DNA of 64,000 bases, taken from contig NZ_JBIQVZ010000001.1 of NCBI RefSeq assembly GCF_044335535.1, positions 682,001-746,000 on the forward strand, read 5' to 3'. The notes below the pieces were generated by a model. It made no database searches, was not told where the DNA came from, and was given only the letters and a program-made list of their open reading frames with translations. The translations under genes and the position numbers were made by a program. The DNA comes from Mariniflexile sp044335535 (GTDB taxonomy: Bacteria > Bacteroidota > Bacteroidia > Flavobacteriales > Flavobacteriaceae). Positions 1 through 8,714 of this stretch are shown one piece after another. Each line of letters opens with the position of its first letter. Position 1 is the first letter of the stretch.

Positions 1-457
1 ATTTTTTATGATTCCCTACACCCTGAAGCCTTTCCTTTTCATCTGGTGATGCCAAGTCGCCTTCATTGTCAACCATAATCCCGACATTTTTTAAACCATT
101 GGCTTCGCTTTTCATTTTCAAGGAATCCAAAACTTCTTGCAAGGCGGCTTTAGAATCGGCACTATCCTTATAAAGTGGTTTATAAAGCTGGCTCACATAC
201 TCTAAACCTTCAAATCCCATTTCTTTAGCTTTATCGGCAAAATCTATTGGATTAAATGTTTTATCCATAATCATATTATGTATGGACCATTCGGCCAACG
301 ATAATTTAAAAAACGGTTTTGAAATTGCTTGGGTTTCTTCGGTTACTGAACTTTCAGTGCTTTTCTTTTTTTTATTGTTTACGCAGCCCAAAAGGATGAG
401 CAAAAAAAGTAAAACAAAAATTGAAAGCACTTTTCTGTTAAGGGTGTTCATTTTCAT
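1..457 (-). CDS. Sugar phosphate isomerase/epimerase-like TIM-barrel lipoprotein (C-terminus outside window)
   Basis: Open reading frame on the minus strand from an ATG at 457 (a second in-frame ATG at 451) to the window edge, about 152 codons without a stop. The N-terminus has a basic start, a hydrophobic stretch and a lipobox (LILLGC), then a Lys/Ser linker, so it is a predicted lipoprotein. The mature start 'KLSLAEWSIH' followed by 'NPIDFADKAKEMGFEGLEYV' is the first strand/helix of the xylose-isomerase-like TIM barrel (AP_endonuc_2 clan). Such proteins often sit beside GMC oxidoreductases and DUF1080 proteins in Bacteroidetes and act on oxidised sugars. It follows the AraC gene in the same direction. 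The exact reaction cannot be told from this fragment. Confidence 0.8.
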   Translation of the reverse strand, partial: MKMNTLNRKVLSIFVLLFLLILLGCVNNKKKKSTESSVTEETQAISKPFFKLSLAEWSIHNMIMDKTFNPIDFADKAKEMGFEGLEYVSQLYKPLYKDSADSKAALQEVLDSLKMKSEANGLKNVGIMVDNEGDLASPDEKERLQGVGNHKK

Positions 458-561
458 TAGTCTAGTTTGTTTAAAAAAATTTAGAAGTTGAAAATTATAA
501 AATCCATTTACCAATTTTGTGTATATTTATTCAGTGAAAGAATTTAAACAAACAAAGCCTT

Positions 562-1584
562 TCAAAAAACCGGTTCAAGTTTTTTTTGTCGATATTCCAA
601 AGGGGTGCATTTTTCTTGCTTTTTGAAAACGGTTGAAAAATATTGACTGGTTGAAAATCCACAAGCAAATGCCACTTCAGATACTGTGATAAATTCGTCT
701 TTAATTAAAATCTCTTTTGACATTTCAATGCGTTTCATCATTAAATAACGCATTGGTGTTAAATTGGTTAGCTGTTTGCAGTGATGGGTAAATCTTGTCA
801 ACCCAACCCCAGCTGATTTGGCCATATCTTCAATGGTCCATGCTTCTGATAAATTATTGTTTAACTCACTTAAAAATAATTTGACACTTCTAGAACTATC
901 GGTTAGTTGTTCATTAAGTTCAACTTCCTCCTCTAGCAATAAATCTAAAATCAAAATCAATAAATAATTGATTAACAACCTTATTCTTGATGAATTACTC
1001 CCTTCTACATCTGTATCTACTGCCTTTCCTATTCTTTGAAAGCAATCCCGTATACGTTTATCTGCTTTCCATAAAATCTTTTCGTTTTGCCTTAATATGA
1101 TTGTAAGCTTTTCAAGATCATTGGGTGCCAACATAATCCAGTCTGGCCAAACCCAGTTTTGATGTGGCCTTCTAACTTCCAAATCCAAAATAACCCAGTA
1201 GAATTTTCCCATCCCAATGGAAGGATTCCCTACTTTATGCACTTCCCAAGGCCTAGTGATTGTTAAGTAATTGGGTAAAAGCACCATATCTTTATTCTGC
1301 TGGGCATAAGGCATGGTACCCGACTCTAAAAAATGTATTTCAATACCTTCATTTCTATGCCAATCTAAACCCCAATCTTGTGGCTCATTGGCATCCCAAT
1401 ACCCAACGCTGTTCAACCCTTTGGTGTCATCGGTCAACCTATCTCCTGGATAGGTGTATCTTGCCAGGGCCTTAAACTTTAGTTTCTTTCTGTTTACAGC
1501 ATCAACAAGCGGCAAACAGGTGTCAGCCTGATAGACAATCCCGTCCGCTTCAAAGGGCGTTATTCTTTGTACATTTATCTTCAC
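562..1584 (-). CDS. AraC-family transcriptional regulator
   Basis: 340 residues. The C-terminal ~100 residues hold the two helix-turn-helix motifs of AraC regulators ('TIEDMAKSAGVGLTRFTHHCK' region and 'TVSEVAFACGFSTSQYFSTVFKK', ending in 'TPLEYR'). The N-terminal ~200 residues look like a cupin-type sensor domain. The frame opens with GTG at 1584; no ATG lies in frame before residue ~90, so GTG is taken as the start. It is divergent from the GMC/DUF1080 operon with a 104-bp intergenic region containing a perfect palindrome, so it most likely controls that operon and senses a sugar derived from its substrate (inference). Confidence 0.85.
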   Translation of the reverse strand: MKINVQRITPFEADGIVYQADTCLPLVDAVNRKKLKFKALARYTYPGDRLTDDTKGLNSVGYWDANEPQDWGLDWHRNEGIEIHFLESGTMPYAQQNKDMVLLPNYLTITRPWEVHKVGNPSIGMGKFYWVILDLEVRRPHQNWVWPDWIMLAPNDLEKLTIILRQNEKILWKADKRIRDCFQRIGKAVDTDVEGSNSSRIRLLINYLLILILDLLLEEEVELNEQLTDSSRSVKLFLSELNNNLSEAWTIEDMAKSAGVGLTRFTHHCKQLTNLTPMRYLMMKRIEMSKEILIKDEFITVSEVAFACGFSTSQYFSTVFKKQEKCTPLEYRQKKLEPVF

Positions 1585-1635
1585 TGAAAAAAATTAAACA
1601 CAATTAACACGCAAAATACTTAATTTGGCGAGAAA

Positions 1636-1651
1636 TGTATAATATTATACA
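1636..1651. promoter_or_regulatory. Perfect 16-bp palindrome in the divergent AraC/GMC promoter region
   Basis: TGTATAATATTATACA is a perfect dyad in the 104-bp gap between the AraC start and the first GMC gene (38 bp upstream of its ATG). Its location suggests an operator. AraC proteins usually bind direct repeats, so the dyad may serve another factor or simply be AT-rich promoter DNA. Confidence 0.35.
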
Positions 1652-1688
1652 CATTTAATTATCAAATTATTAAAAAATTTACATTTAA

Positions 1689-3413
1689 ATGAGCAATATT
1701 GAAATCAAAGTTTCAGAAGAAGAGTACGATGCAATTGTTGTTGGCACTGGTATTTCTGGCGGATGGGCTGCCAAAGAGCTTTGCGAAAAAGGATTAAAAA
1801 CATTGGTTCTTGAACGTGGCAGAATGGTTAAACATGTTGTAGATTACCCAACAGCAAACATGGATCCTTGGGATTTTCCTGATGGTGGTGACGCAACCAG
1901 GGAAACCATTATGCGCAAACCAAAACAGCATCGTACCGGATCAGTAACTGAGCAAGCTACTGAGCACTTTTTTGTTGATGATATTAAACATCCTTATAAT
2001 GAAGACCGCCGTTTTGACTGGATAAGAGGATATCATGTGGGAGGACGTTCATTAATGTGGGGAAGACAAAGTTATAGGCTTAGTGACATTGATTTTGAAG
2101 CAAATAAAAAAGAAGGTATTGGTATAGATTGGCCCGTACGTTATAAAGATATTGCTCCATGGTATGATTATGTTGAAGAATTTATAGGGGTTAGTGGTGA
2201 AAATTTAGGCCTCAAACAACTCCCAGACCAAAAGTTATTAAAACCCATGAACCTTAATTGTGTTGAAGAGCATTTAAAAAGTAAAATCTCAGAATCGTTT
2301 GATGATGGCAGACTACTAACCATAGGCAGAACAGCACATGTTACCGAAGGCACCAAACCTGGTTTAGGCAGGAGCACTTGCCAATACAGAAACAGATGTG
2401 CAAGAGGCTGTCCTTTTGGCGCCTATTTTAGCAGTAATTCATCAACATTACCTACCGCCGAAGCCACAGGAAATATGACCTTAAGGCCCAATTCTATAGT
2501 AAGTGAGGTTATTTATGATGACACCACAAAAAAAGCCACAGGGGTCAAAGTGATTGATGTAGAAACCAAGGAAACCATTGTTTATAATGCAAAAGTTATT
2601 TTCTTATGTGCTTCAACCATGGCATCGGCATCTATTCTACTTCAATCAAAATCAGAACGTTTCCCTAACGGACTGGGAAATGACAGTGGTGAATTAGGGC
2701 ATAATATTATGGATCATCATTTTCATGTCGGGGCATCTGCAAAAACTGACTTGTTTAATGATAAATACACCAAAGGAAGGAGAGCCAATGGAATTTATAT
2801 TCCAAGGTTTAGAAATCTTGGAGGCAAAACCGACACAAAAGAATTCAAAAGGGGCTATGGTTATCAAGGTGGTGCATCAAGAGAAAGTGTTTCTGAACTG
2901 GTAGCCGAATTAAAATATGGCCCAAAACTAAAAGAAGCCATTTTAAAACCAGGCGAATGGAACATTAAAATTACGGCATTTGGTGAAACGCTTCCTGACC
3001 ATAAAAACAGAATGTACCTAGATTATAAAAAACTTGATGAATGGGGTTTACCCACAGTAACGTTTGATGCCGATTTTGGTGAAAACGAACTCGCGATGCG
3101 TAAAGACATGCAAGAACAAGCCGTGAAAATGTTAGAAGCAGCAGGATTTAAAGATGTTGAAGGATTTGATCAAGTTGAAGGAAGAGCCATGGGATTAGGA
3201 ATCCATGAAATGGGAACAGCCAGAATGGGTAGAGACCCCAAAACGTCTGTATTAAATAAACACAATCAAATACATTCCTGTCCTAATGTATATGTAACCG
3301 ATGGCTCATTTATGACATCTTCAGCTTGCCAAAATCCATCATTGACCTATATGGCATTTACAGCCAGAGCCGCAAATCATGCTGCTGAACAATTGAAAAA
3401 AGGAAACCTTTAA
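1689..3413 (+). CDS. GMC family FAD-dependent oxidoreductase (glycoside/sugar dehydrogenase type), copy 1
   Basis: 574 residues. The N-terminal Rossmann motif GTGISGG (residues ~19-25) binds FAD. The GMC body contains 'GYHVGGRSLMWGR' (~115-128), a Cys-rich stretch CQYRNRCARGCPFG (~230), and the C-terminal GMC signature 'HEMGTARMG' (~507) with 'CQNPSLT' (~551) carrying the likely catalytic His/Asn. There is no signal peptide; export may be in complex with the Tat-type small subunit encoded by 5174-5770. Bacterial enzymes of this type (glucoside 3-dehydrogenase, gluconate 2-dehydrogenase) oxidise a sugar hydroxyl and pass electrons to a cytochrome or another carrier. First gene of a five-gene plus-strand unit. 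Confidence 0.85.
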   Translation: MSNIEIKVSEEEYDAIVVGTGISGGWAAKELCEKGLKTLVLERGRMVKHVVDYPTANMDPWDFPDGGDATRETIMRKPKQHRTGSVTEQATEHFFVDDIKHPYNEDRRFDWIRGYHVGGRSLMWGRQSYRLSDIDFEANKKEGIGIDWPVRYKDIAPWYDYVEEFIGVSGENLGLKQLPDQKLLKPMNLNCVEEHLKSKISESFDDGRLLTIGRTAHVTEGTKPGLGRSTCQYRNRCARGCPFGAYFSSNSSTLPTAEATGNMTLRPNSIVSEVIYDDTTKKATGVKVIDVETKETIVYNAKVIFLCASTMASASILLQSKSERFPNGLGNDSGELGHNIMDHHFHVGASAKTDLFNDKYTKGRRANGIYIPRFRNLGGKTDTKEFKRGYGYQGGASRESVSELVAELKYGPKLKEAILKPGEWNIKITAFGETLPDHKNRMYLDYKKLDEWGLPTVTFDADFGENELAMRKDMQEQAVKMLEAAGFKDVEGFDQVEGRAMGLGIHEMGTARMGRDPKTSVLNKHNQIHSCPNVYVTDGSFMTSSACQNPSLTYMAFTARAANHAAEQLKKGNL

Positions 3414-3447
3414 ATGGTTAAAAGAATCAAATTCTAACAACAAACAA

Positions 3448-5163
3448 ATGGGGCGTTTAGCTTTAAATTCAATTGATTATACATATGATGCCATTGTTGT
3501 TGGCACAGGTATTTCTGGTGGTTGGGCGGCCAAGGAACTTTGTGAGAATGGATTAAAAACCTTGGTTCTTGATCGTGGAAGAATGGTCAGGCATGTTAAA
3601 GACTATCCTACCACAAACCTCGATCCATGGGACATGCCCAATGGTGGAGCTCCTTCCAGAGAAACCAAAGAACGTAAACCTAAGCAACACCGTACGGGGT
3701 TTGTCACTGATGAAGCACATCAACATTTCTTTGTTGACGATTTAAAACATCCCTATAATGAAGACCACCGTTTTGATTGGATTAGAGGATATCATGTTGG
3801 AGGACGCTCCATTGTGTGGGGAAGACATAGTTATCGGTGGAGCGATATAGATTTTGAGGCCAATTTAAAAGATGGCATTGGTGTAGATTGGCCCGTGAGA
3901 TATAAAGAAATTGAATCTTGGCATGACCATGTTGAGGAATATATTGGTGTATGTGGTGAAAATCTGGGTATCAAACAACTTCCAGACCAAAAGCTTTTAA
4001 AGCCAATGAATTTGAATTGTGTTGAGGAATATTTTAGAAGTAAAGTCGTCGAAAATTTTAACAACCGGGTTGTTACACATGGTAGAGTTGCCTATACTAC
4101 AGAGGGCACAAAACCAGGTTTAGGAAGATCTACTTGCCAGTATAGGGATAGATGTATGCGTGGCTGTCCGTTTGGTGCTTATTTTAGCAGTAATTCATCC
4201 ACGCTCCCAGCAGCCGAAGCTACAGGAAATATGGCCTTAAGGCCTTTTTCAATTGTTCACGAAGTTGTCTATGATGAACATCTTGGCAAAGCGACAGGTG
4301 TTAAAGTTATTGATACTGAAACCAAAGAATCTTTTGAATTTAAGGCTAAAGTGATTTTCTTATGTGCCTCATCAATGGCATCTGCCTCCATTTTATTACA
4401 ATCAAAATCCAATCGATTCCCTAATGGGCTTGGTAATGATAGTGGTGAATTGGGACACAATCTTATGGACCATCACTTTAGTGTGGGCGCTCATGGTACC
4501 GCAGTAGGATTTGATGACAAATATTATAAAGGGAGACCACCTGCAGCTATATATATTCCAAGATTTAGAAATTTAGGTGGTGATACCGACCAAAAAGACT
4601 TTATAAGAGGTTATGGTTATGAAGGTGGTGCTGGAAGAGGCCGTTTGTCAGATATCGTCACTGAGCTTAAATATGGTCCTGATTTAAAAGAAGCCATCTT
4701 AAAGCCCGGTGAATGGCGTCTGGGAATAACTGCCTTTGGAGAAACGCTTCCAAATCACAATAACCGAATGTATTTAAATTATGAAAAGAAAAATGAATGG
4801 GGTTTACCAACCATAACTTTCGATGCTAATTTTGGTGACAATGAACATGCCATGCGTAAAGACATGAAAGAACAGGTCGTTAAAATGCTAGAAGCAGGAG
4901 GCTTTAAAAACATTGAAGCTTATGACGATATTGGAGGCATGGGCTTGGGTATTCGCGAAATGGGATTTGCCCGTATGGGAAAAGATCCCAAAACATCCGT
5001 CCTTAATAAATACAACCAAGTACATACCTGTAAAAATATATATGTCACTGATGGTGCTTTTATGGCTTCTTCTGCCTGTCAAAACCCGTCACTTAGCTAT
5101 ATGGCTTTTACGGCTAGAGCTGCTAATCACGCAGCAAACGAATTAAAAAACAACAACTTATAA
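3448..5163 (+). CDS. GMC family FAD-dependent oxidoreductase, copy 2 (tandem paralogue)
   Basis: 571 residues, aligning by eye with the preceding gene over the whole length, including the FAD loop GTGISGG, the Cys-rich CQYRDRCMRGCPFG segment and the C-terminal 'ACQNPSLSYMAFTARAANHA'. The main differences are in the segment around residues 330-400 and near 'GIREMGFARMG', where the first copy has His in place of Arg ('GIHEMG'). This His is normally part of the GMC active site, so the two copies may differ in substrate or one may be less active (inference). The gap to the first copy is 34 bp and to the next gene 10 bp, so they are probably co-transcribed. Confidence 0.85.
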   Translation: MGRLALNSIDYTYDAIVVGTGISGGWAAKELCENGLKTLVLDRGRMVRHVKDYPTTNLDPWDMPNGGAPSRETKERKPKQHRTGFVTDEAHQHFFVDDLKHPYNEDHRFDWIRGYHVGGRSIVWGRHSYRWSDIDFEANLKDGIGVDWPVRYKEIESWHDHVEEYIGVCGENLGIKQLPDQKLLKPMNLNCVEEYFRSKVVENFNNRVVTHGRVAYTTEGTKPGLGRSTCQYRDRCMRGCPFGAYFSSNSSTLPAAEATGNMALRPFSIVHEVVYDEHLGKATGVKVIDTETKESFEFKAKVIFLCASSMASASILLQSKSNRFPNGLGNDSGELGHNLMDHHFSVGAHGTAVGFDDKYYKGRPPAAIYIPRFRNLGGDTDQKDFIRGYGYEGGAGRGRLSDIVTELKYGPDLKEAILKPGEWRLGITAFGETLPNHNNRMYLNYEKKNEWGLPTITFDANFGDNEHAMRKDMKEQVVKMLEAGGFKNIEAYDDIGGMGLGIREMGFARMGKDPKTSVLNKYNQVHTCKNIYVTDGAFMASSACQNPSLSYMAFTARAANHAANELKNNNL

Positions 5164-5173
5164 ATACCACATT

Positions 5174-5770
5174 ATGAAACGTAGAGACGTATTAAAAAAT
5201 ATAGGATTTACAGCTGGCTTTTTTGTAGCCACACCCTCCATTATCAGTTTGTTGCAAAGTTGCACCAGTGATGTTAAAATATGGACTCCTGAATTTTTAA
5301 GCCCAGAACAAGGCATTGTACTAACAAACTTGGTTGACGTTATCTTACCAAAAACCGACATTCCATCAGCAACAGAAATGAATGTTCCACAGTTTATTGA
5401 CAAGTATTTTAATGAAGTTTTAGAAGACGAACAACAAGAACAATTTAGAAATGCGTTTAACAATGTTTTGTCCATTCTAAAAAAAGATGGCGATGAATCT
5501 GTTGAAAAGATTTCAGAAGATGATTATAAATCCCTTTTGGATACATATATGTTGGGGGAAGATGACATTGACCAAGAAAGAGAAGATAATCCAGAGTCCT
5601 TGGAAATGACAAAATCTGAATTCTTAAATAATTTAAAATGGATGACCATAAAAGCTTATGTTACTACTGAAGAAATAGGTGAACATGTTTTAGCCTACGA
5701 TCCTGTTCCTAGCGCCTATTACTGTGGTGACCTGCAAGAATTGACAGGCGGAAAATCCTGGTCACTATAA
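5174..5770 (+). CDS. Gluconate 2-dehydrogenase subunit 3 family protein (Tat signal)
   Basis: 198 residues starting 'MKRRDVLKNIGFTAG', a twin-arginine motif followed by a hydrophobic stretch ending near a Cys (SLLQSC), so exported by Tat and possibly lipidated. The rest matches the Gluconate_2-dh3 pattern: 'LTNLVDVILPKTDIPSATEMNVPQFID' early in the protein and 'KWMTIKAYVTTEEIG' near the end. In known members this small subunit pairs with the GMC flavoprotein and carries it across the membrane. It lies 10 bp behind the second GMC gene, so it could serve either or both copies. Confidence 0.85.
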   Translation: MKRRDVLKNIGFTAGFFVATPSIISLLQSCTSDVKIWTPEFLSPEQGIVLTNLVDVILPKTDIPSATEMNVPQFIDKYFNEVLEDEQQEQFRNAFNNVLSILKKDGDESVEKISEDDYKSLLDTYMLGEDDIDQEREDNPESLEMTKSEFLNNLKWMTIKAYVTTEEIGEHVLAYDPVPSAYYCGDLQELTGGKSWSL

Positions 5771-5794
5771 AATAACTTAATAACTCTTTTAATT

Positions 5795-6577
5795 ATGGTA
5801 CGTCTTTTAGGTAAATTATTTATTTTTATTTTATGTCTATCACTTTCTTCAAATTGTCAAAAGAGAGAAAAAAAAGAAACTGAAAATTGGATACAACTTT
5901 TTAACGGAAAGGATTTAACCGGATGGGCTGTTAAAATAAATGGGGACCCGTTACATGAAAATATACATAATACCTTTAGGGTTGAAGATAGTATTTTAAA
6001 GGTTTCCTATGATGGGTATGATGATTTTGGAACATCCTTTGGGCATATGTTTTATGAAAAACCGTTTTCAAATTATATATTAAGATTACAATATAGGTTT
6101 AAAGGTGAACAGGCAAAAGGGGGAAGTCCATGGGCCACCAAAAACAGCGGCATTATGATTCACTCACAATCCCCAGAAAGTATGGAATTAAATCAAGCTT
6201 TTCCTGTTTCATTAGAAGTTCAACTGTTAGGCGGTCTTGAAGAAGGTGTAGAACGACCTACCGGTAATTTATGTACTCCTGGTATGCATGTAACCATGAA
6301 TGGAAAATTAATCACAGAACATTGCATCTCTTCTACTTCTCCAACTTTTTATGGAGATGAATGGATTGATGTTGAAGTTGAAGTCCATAATGATTCCCTT
6401 ATCACGCACAGAATAAATGGAAAAGACGTGATTTCATATTCAAAACCAGTATTTGGTGGTGAATACAATACTACTTTTAAAGAAGGAGAAGCCGTTAAAA
6501 GCGGATATATTTCATTACAAAGTGAAAGTCATCCCATTGAATTTAAAAATATTGAATTGTTAGAGCTAAAACCATAG
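5795..6577 (+). CDS. DUF1080 / 3-keto-disaccharide hydrolase family lipoprotein
   Basis: 260 residues with a signal peptide and lipobox-like Cys ('LSLSSNC'), then 'WIQLFNGKDLTGWAVKI', the hallmark start of the PF06439 family (concanavalin-like fold). Further family features are the middle segment 'NSGIMIHSQSP' and the end 'GYISLQSESHPIEFKNIELLEL'. Members are known to hydrolyse or cleave 3-keto-glycosides made by GMC or Gfo/Idh dehydrogenases. The gene follows the dehydrogenase subunits by 24 bp, which supports the reading that this operon oxidises a glycoside at C3 and then breaks the bond. Substrate unknown. Confidence 0.85.
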   Translation: MVRLLGKLFIFILCLSLSSNCQKREKKETENWIQLFNGKDLTGWAVKINGDPLHENIHNTFRVEDSILKVSYDGYDDFGTSFGHMFYEKPFSNYILRLQYRFKGEQAKGGSPWATKNSGIMIHSQSPESMELNQAFPVSLEVQLLGGLEEGVERPTGNLCTPGMHVTMNGKLITEHCISSTSPTFYGDEWIDVEVEVHNDSLITHRINGKDVISYSKPVFGGEYNTTFKEGEAVKSGYISLQSESHPIEFKNIELLELKP

Positions 6578-6595
6578 TATTTTAAATATTTGTAA

Positions 6596-8023
6596 ATGAA
6601 AACCAACCACCAAACTAGCAGACGATCTTTTATAAAAAAATCATCGCTAACAGCACTTGGCATATCAATCATACCAAGACATGTTATGGGTAAATGCTTC
6701 ATTCCTCCAAGTGACAAATTGAATATTGCTATAATAGGTGGTGGTGGAAAAGGTTTTAGTGACGCCGTATGGTGCATCTAATATTGCAGCTATATGTGAT
6801 GTAGACTGGAATAGAGCCACTCAAGCTTTTGAACTATTTCCAAATGCCAAAAAATTTAAAGATTACAGAAACCTTTTAGATGTGATGAAAGATATTGATG
6901 CTATTACGGTATCAACACCAGATCACACCCATGCCGTGATTGCTTTGGCTGGCATGCAATTAAACAAACATGTTTATGTGCAAAAACCATTGACCCACAA
7001 TATTTATGAAGCACGTAAACTTACAGAAGCTGCCAATAAATATAAAATAGTCTCCCAAATGGGTAACCAGGGAGCTTCAGGTAAAGGTGTTCAAACCATG
7101 ATAGATTGGTTTGATTCTGGAATGATTGGCACAGTGAGCCAAGTACACGTGTGGACCAACAGACCTGTTTGACCCCAAGGGATTAAAACACCAACAGACA
7201 AACCCACTTTATTGAGTGGTTTAGATTGACATGGATAGGGCCTGCAAAATGGGTTGATTACCATCCGTTGTACCACCCCTTCAAATGGCGTGGTTGGTGG
7301 AATTTTGGAACAGGAGCCCTTGGCGATATGGGCTGTCATTTAGTTGATCCTCCATACAGAGTTTTAGGTTTAGGTTATCCAACTGAAGTTGAAAGCAGTG
7401 TGGGTACAGTTTTTACACAAGATTGGTTACCTGACTATTATCCAGAATCCTGTCCGCCTTCTTCAAGAACCCAATTAAAATTTGCTGCTACTGAAAAAAA
7501 TCCTTCAGAAGTCAAATTAAACTGGACCGATGGTGGCTTGCGCCCGTTCCATCCAGATCTTATTCCGGCAGATCATCCCATTGGAGATGAAGATAATGCC
7601 AATGGTGTAATCATGATTGGTAAAAAAGGTATTATGACATGTGGTACTTATGGTTTGAATCCGAAAGTATATCTTAATTCCGGAGAAATCATAACACTTC
7701 CTTTAGAAGAAGAGAACACAGATGTATTACCAGAAAACGGCCATCAGGCAAAATGGGTTGAAGCCTGTAAAGATGGCTATGGTAGCAAGAAACATAGGGT
7801 TTTAACCTCTTCATTTGATTTTGCTGGTCCACTTACAGAGTCTATTTTAATGGGAAATTTGGCCATTAGAAGTTATAATTTAAGAGAAAACATCGAGGAT
7901 GGTTTTGAATACTCTGGTCGTAAAAAATTGCTTTGGGATGGTGTCAACATGAAAATAACCAATTTTGAACCAGACAATCAGTTTGTAAAAAGAACATACA
8001 GAGAAGGTTGGAAATTAGATTGA
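6596..8023 (+). pseudogene. Gfo/Idh/MocA family oxidoreductase, disrupted by two frameshifts and an in-frame TGA
   Basis: Starts 'MKTNHQTSRRSFIKKSSLTALG', a twin-arginine signal, then 'KLNIAIIGGGGKG', the NAD(P)-binding loop. After GFSD the frame shifts by one base (around 6762-6768); the next frame continues with 'YGASNIAAICDVDW' and runs through 'VYVQKPLTHN' (catalytic EKP-type motif) to RPV. There TGA at 7170-7172 stands where related proteins have Trp (RPVWPQG). A second shift near 7226-7231 restores the first frame for 'WIGPAKWVDYHPLYHPFKWRGWW' and the rest of the C-terminal domain, ending at 8023. All domains are still recognisable, so inactivation is recent, or some changes are sequencing errors. 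A ribosome would yield only a 61-residue product from the native start. Confidence 0.88.
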
Positions 8024-8045
8024 TCCGTCTTTATCACTCTTTTAA

Positions 8046-8567
8046 TTACTCCACAATAAAATGACCACGCATCATAGCGTAATGCCCTGGGAAACTACAT
8101 AAAAACTCATAAGTTCCTGGTGTGGGCGCTTCAAATTCAATGGCGGTAACTTGACCACCACCAATTAAATCGGTGTAAGCTATAATATCGTCTTGAGCTT
8201 CTTTTGGAATATATTTATTGTCTTTTTGAGTTGCTGCTTTCGTTGCAAATTCTACCAAATCTGCTCCTTGTTTCAATAACACAAAGTTATGTCCCATCAC
8301 ATTAACATCAAGTTTCCCTAAGTGTCTTAATGTAAGCTTTATCTTTTGACCAGCTTTAACTTTAATCTCTTTAGTGTTGTACTGCATCATATCATTAGCA
8401 GTTAAAACAATATTTGCAACGTTGTCATCTGCTTTAGTCTCAGATTTTTCTTGGGCGCTTGATTTTTCGTAGGTAAATCCTTCATTCTTTTTTTCTTCTT
8501 TACCTCCACAATTAAACATTAATATTACTGATAAAAGAGTCAATAATTGAATTTTAATACTTTTCAT
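8046..8567 (-). CDS. Azurin-like blue copper lipoprotein
   Basis: 173 residues. Signal peptide with lipobox (LMFNCGG), a Lys/Glu-rich linker, then an azurin domain. 'KLDVNVMGHNFVL' gives the first copper His; 'CSFPGHYAMMRG' near the C-terminus gives Cys, His and Met, the complete type 1 copper set. Azurins are small periplasmic or surface electron carriers. The gene is convergent with the sugar-oxidation operon (22 bp from the broken MocA gene), so it might accept electrons from the GMC enzymes, but orientation gives no proof. Its A-rich 5' leader resembles those of the GH10 and SSS genes (see findings). Confidence 0.9.
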   Translation of the reverse strand: MKSIKIQLLTLLSVILMFNCGGKEEKKNEGFTYEKSSAQEKSETKADDNVANIVLTANDMMQYNTKEIKVKAGQKIKLTLRHLGKLDVNVMGHNFVLLKQGADLVEFATKAATQKDNKYIPKEAQDDIIAYTDLIGGGQVTAIEFEAPTPGTYEFLCSFPGHYAMMRGHFIVE

Positions 8568-8714
8568 CTGTTTAAATTTATTTGTTTTTTAATGGTCAGA
8601 TAGAATGCATGTTTATCATGTCGGGTGGTTTGCAACTTGTTAATGGACATTCCATATGTTAGTTTTTACACTGACTAAAATAAAAAAATCAAACTTGATT
8701 AACTAATATTATAA

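Noticed and set aside
7170..7228. TGA read as Trp (recoding) in the MocA gene, since both affected positions expect Trp
   Set aside because: Other genes in the window use TGG for Trp, TGA ends this same gene at 8021-8023, and a frameshift is needed as well; gene decay or sequence error explains everything.
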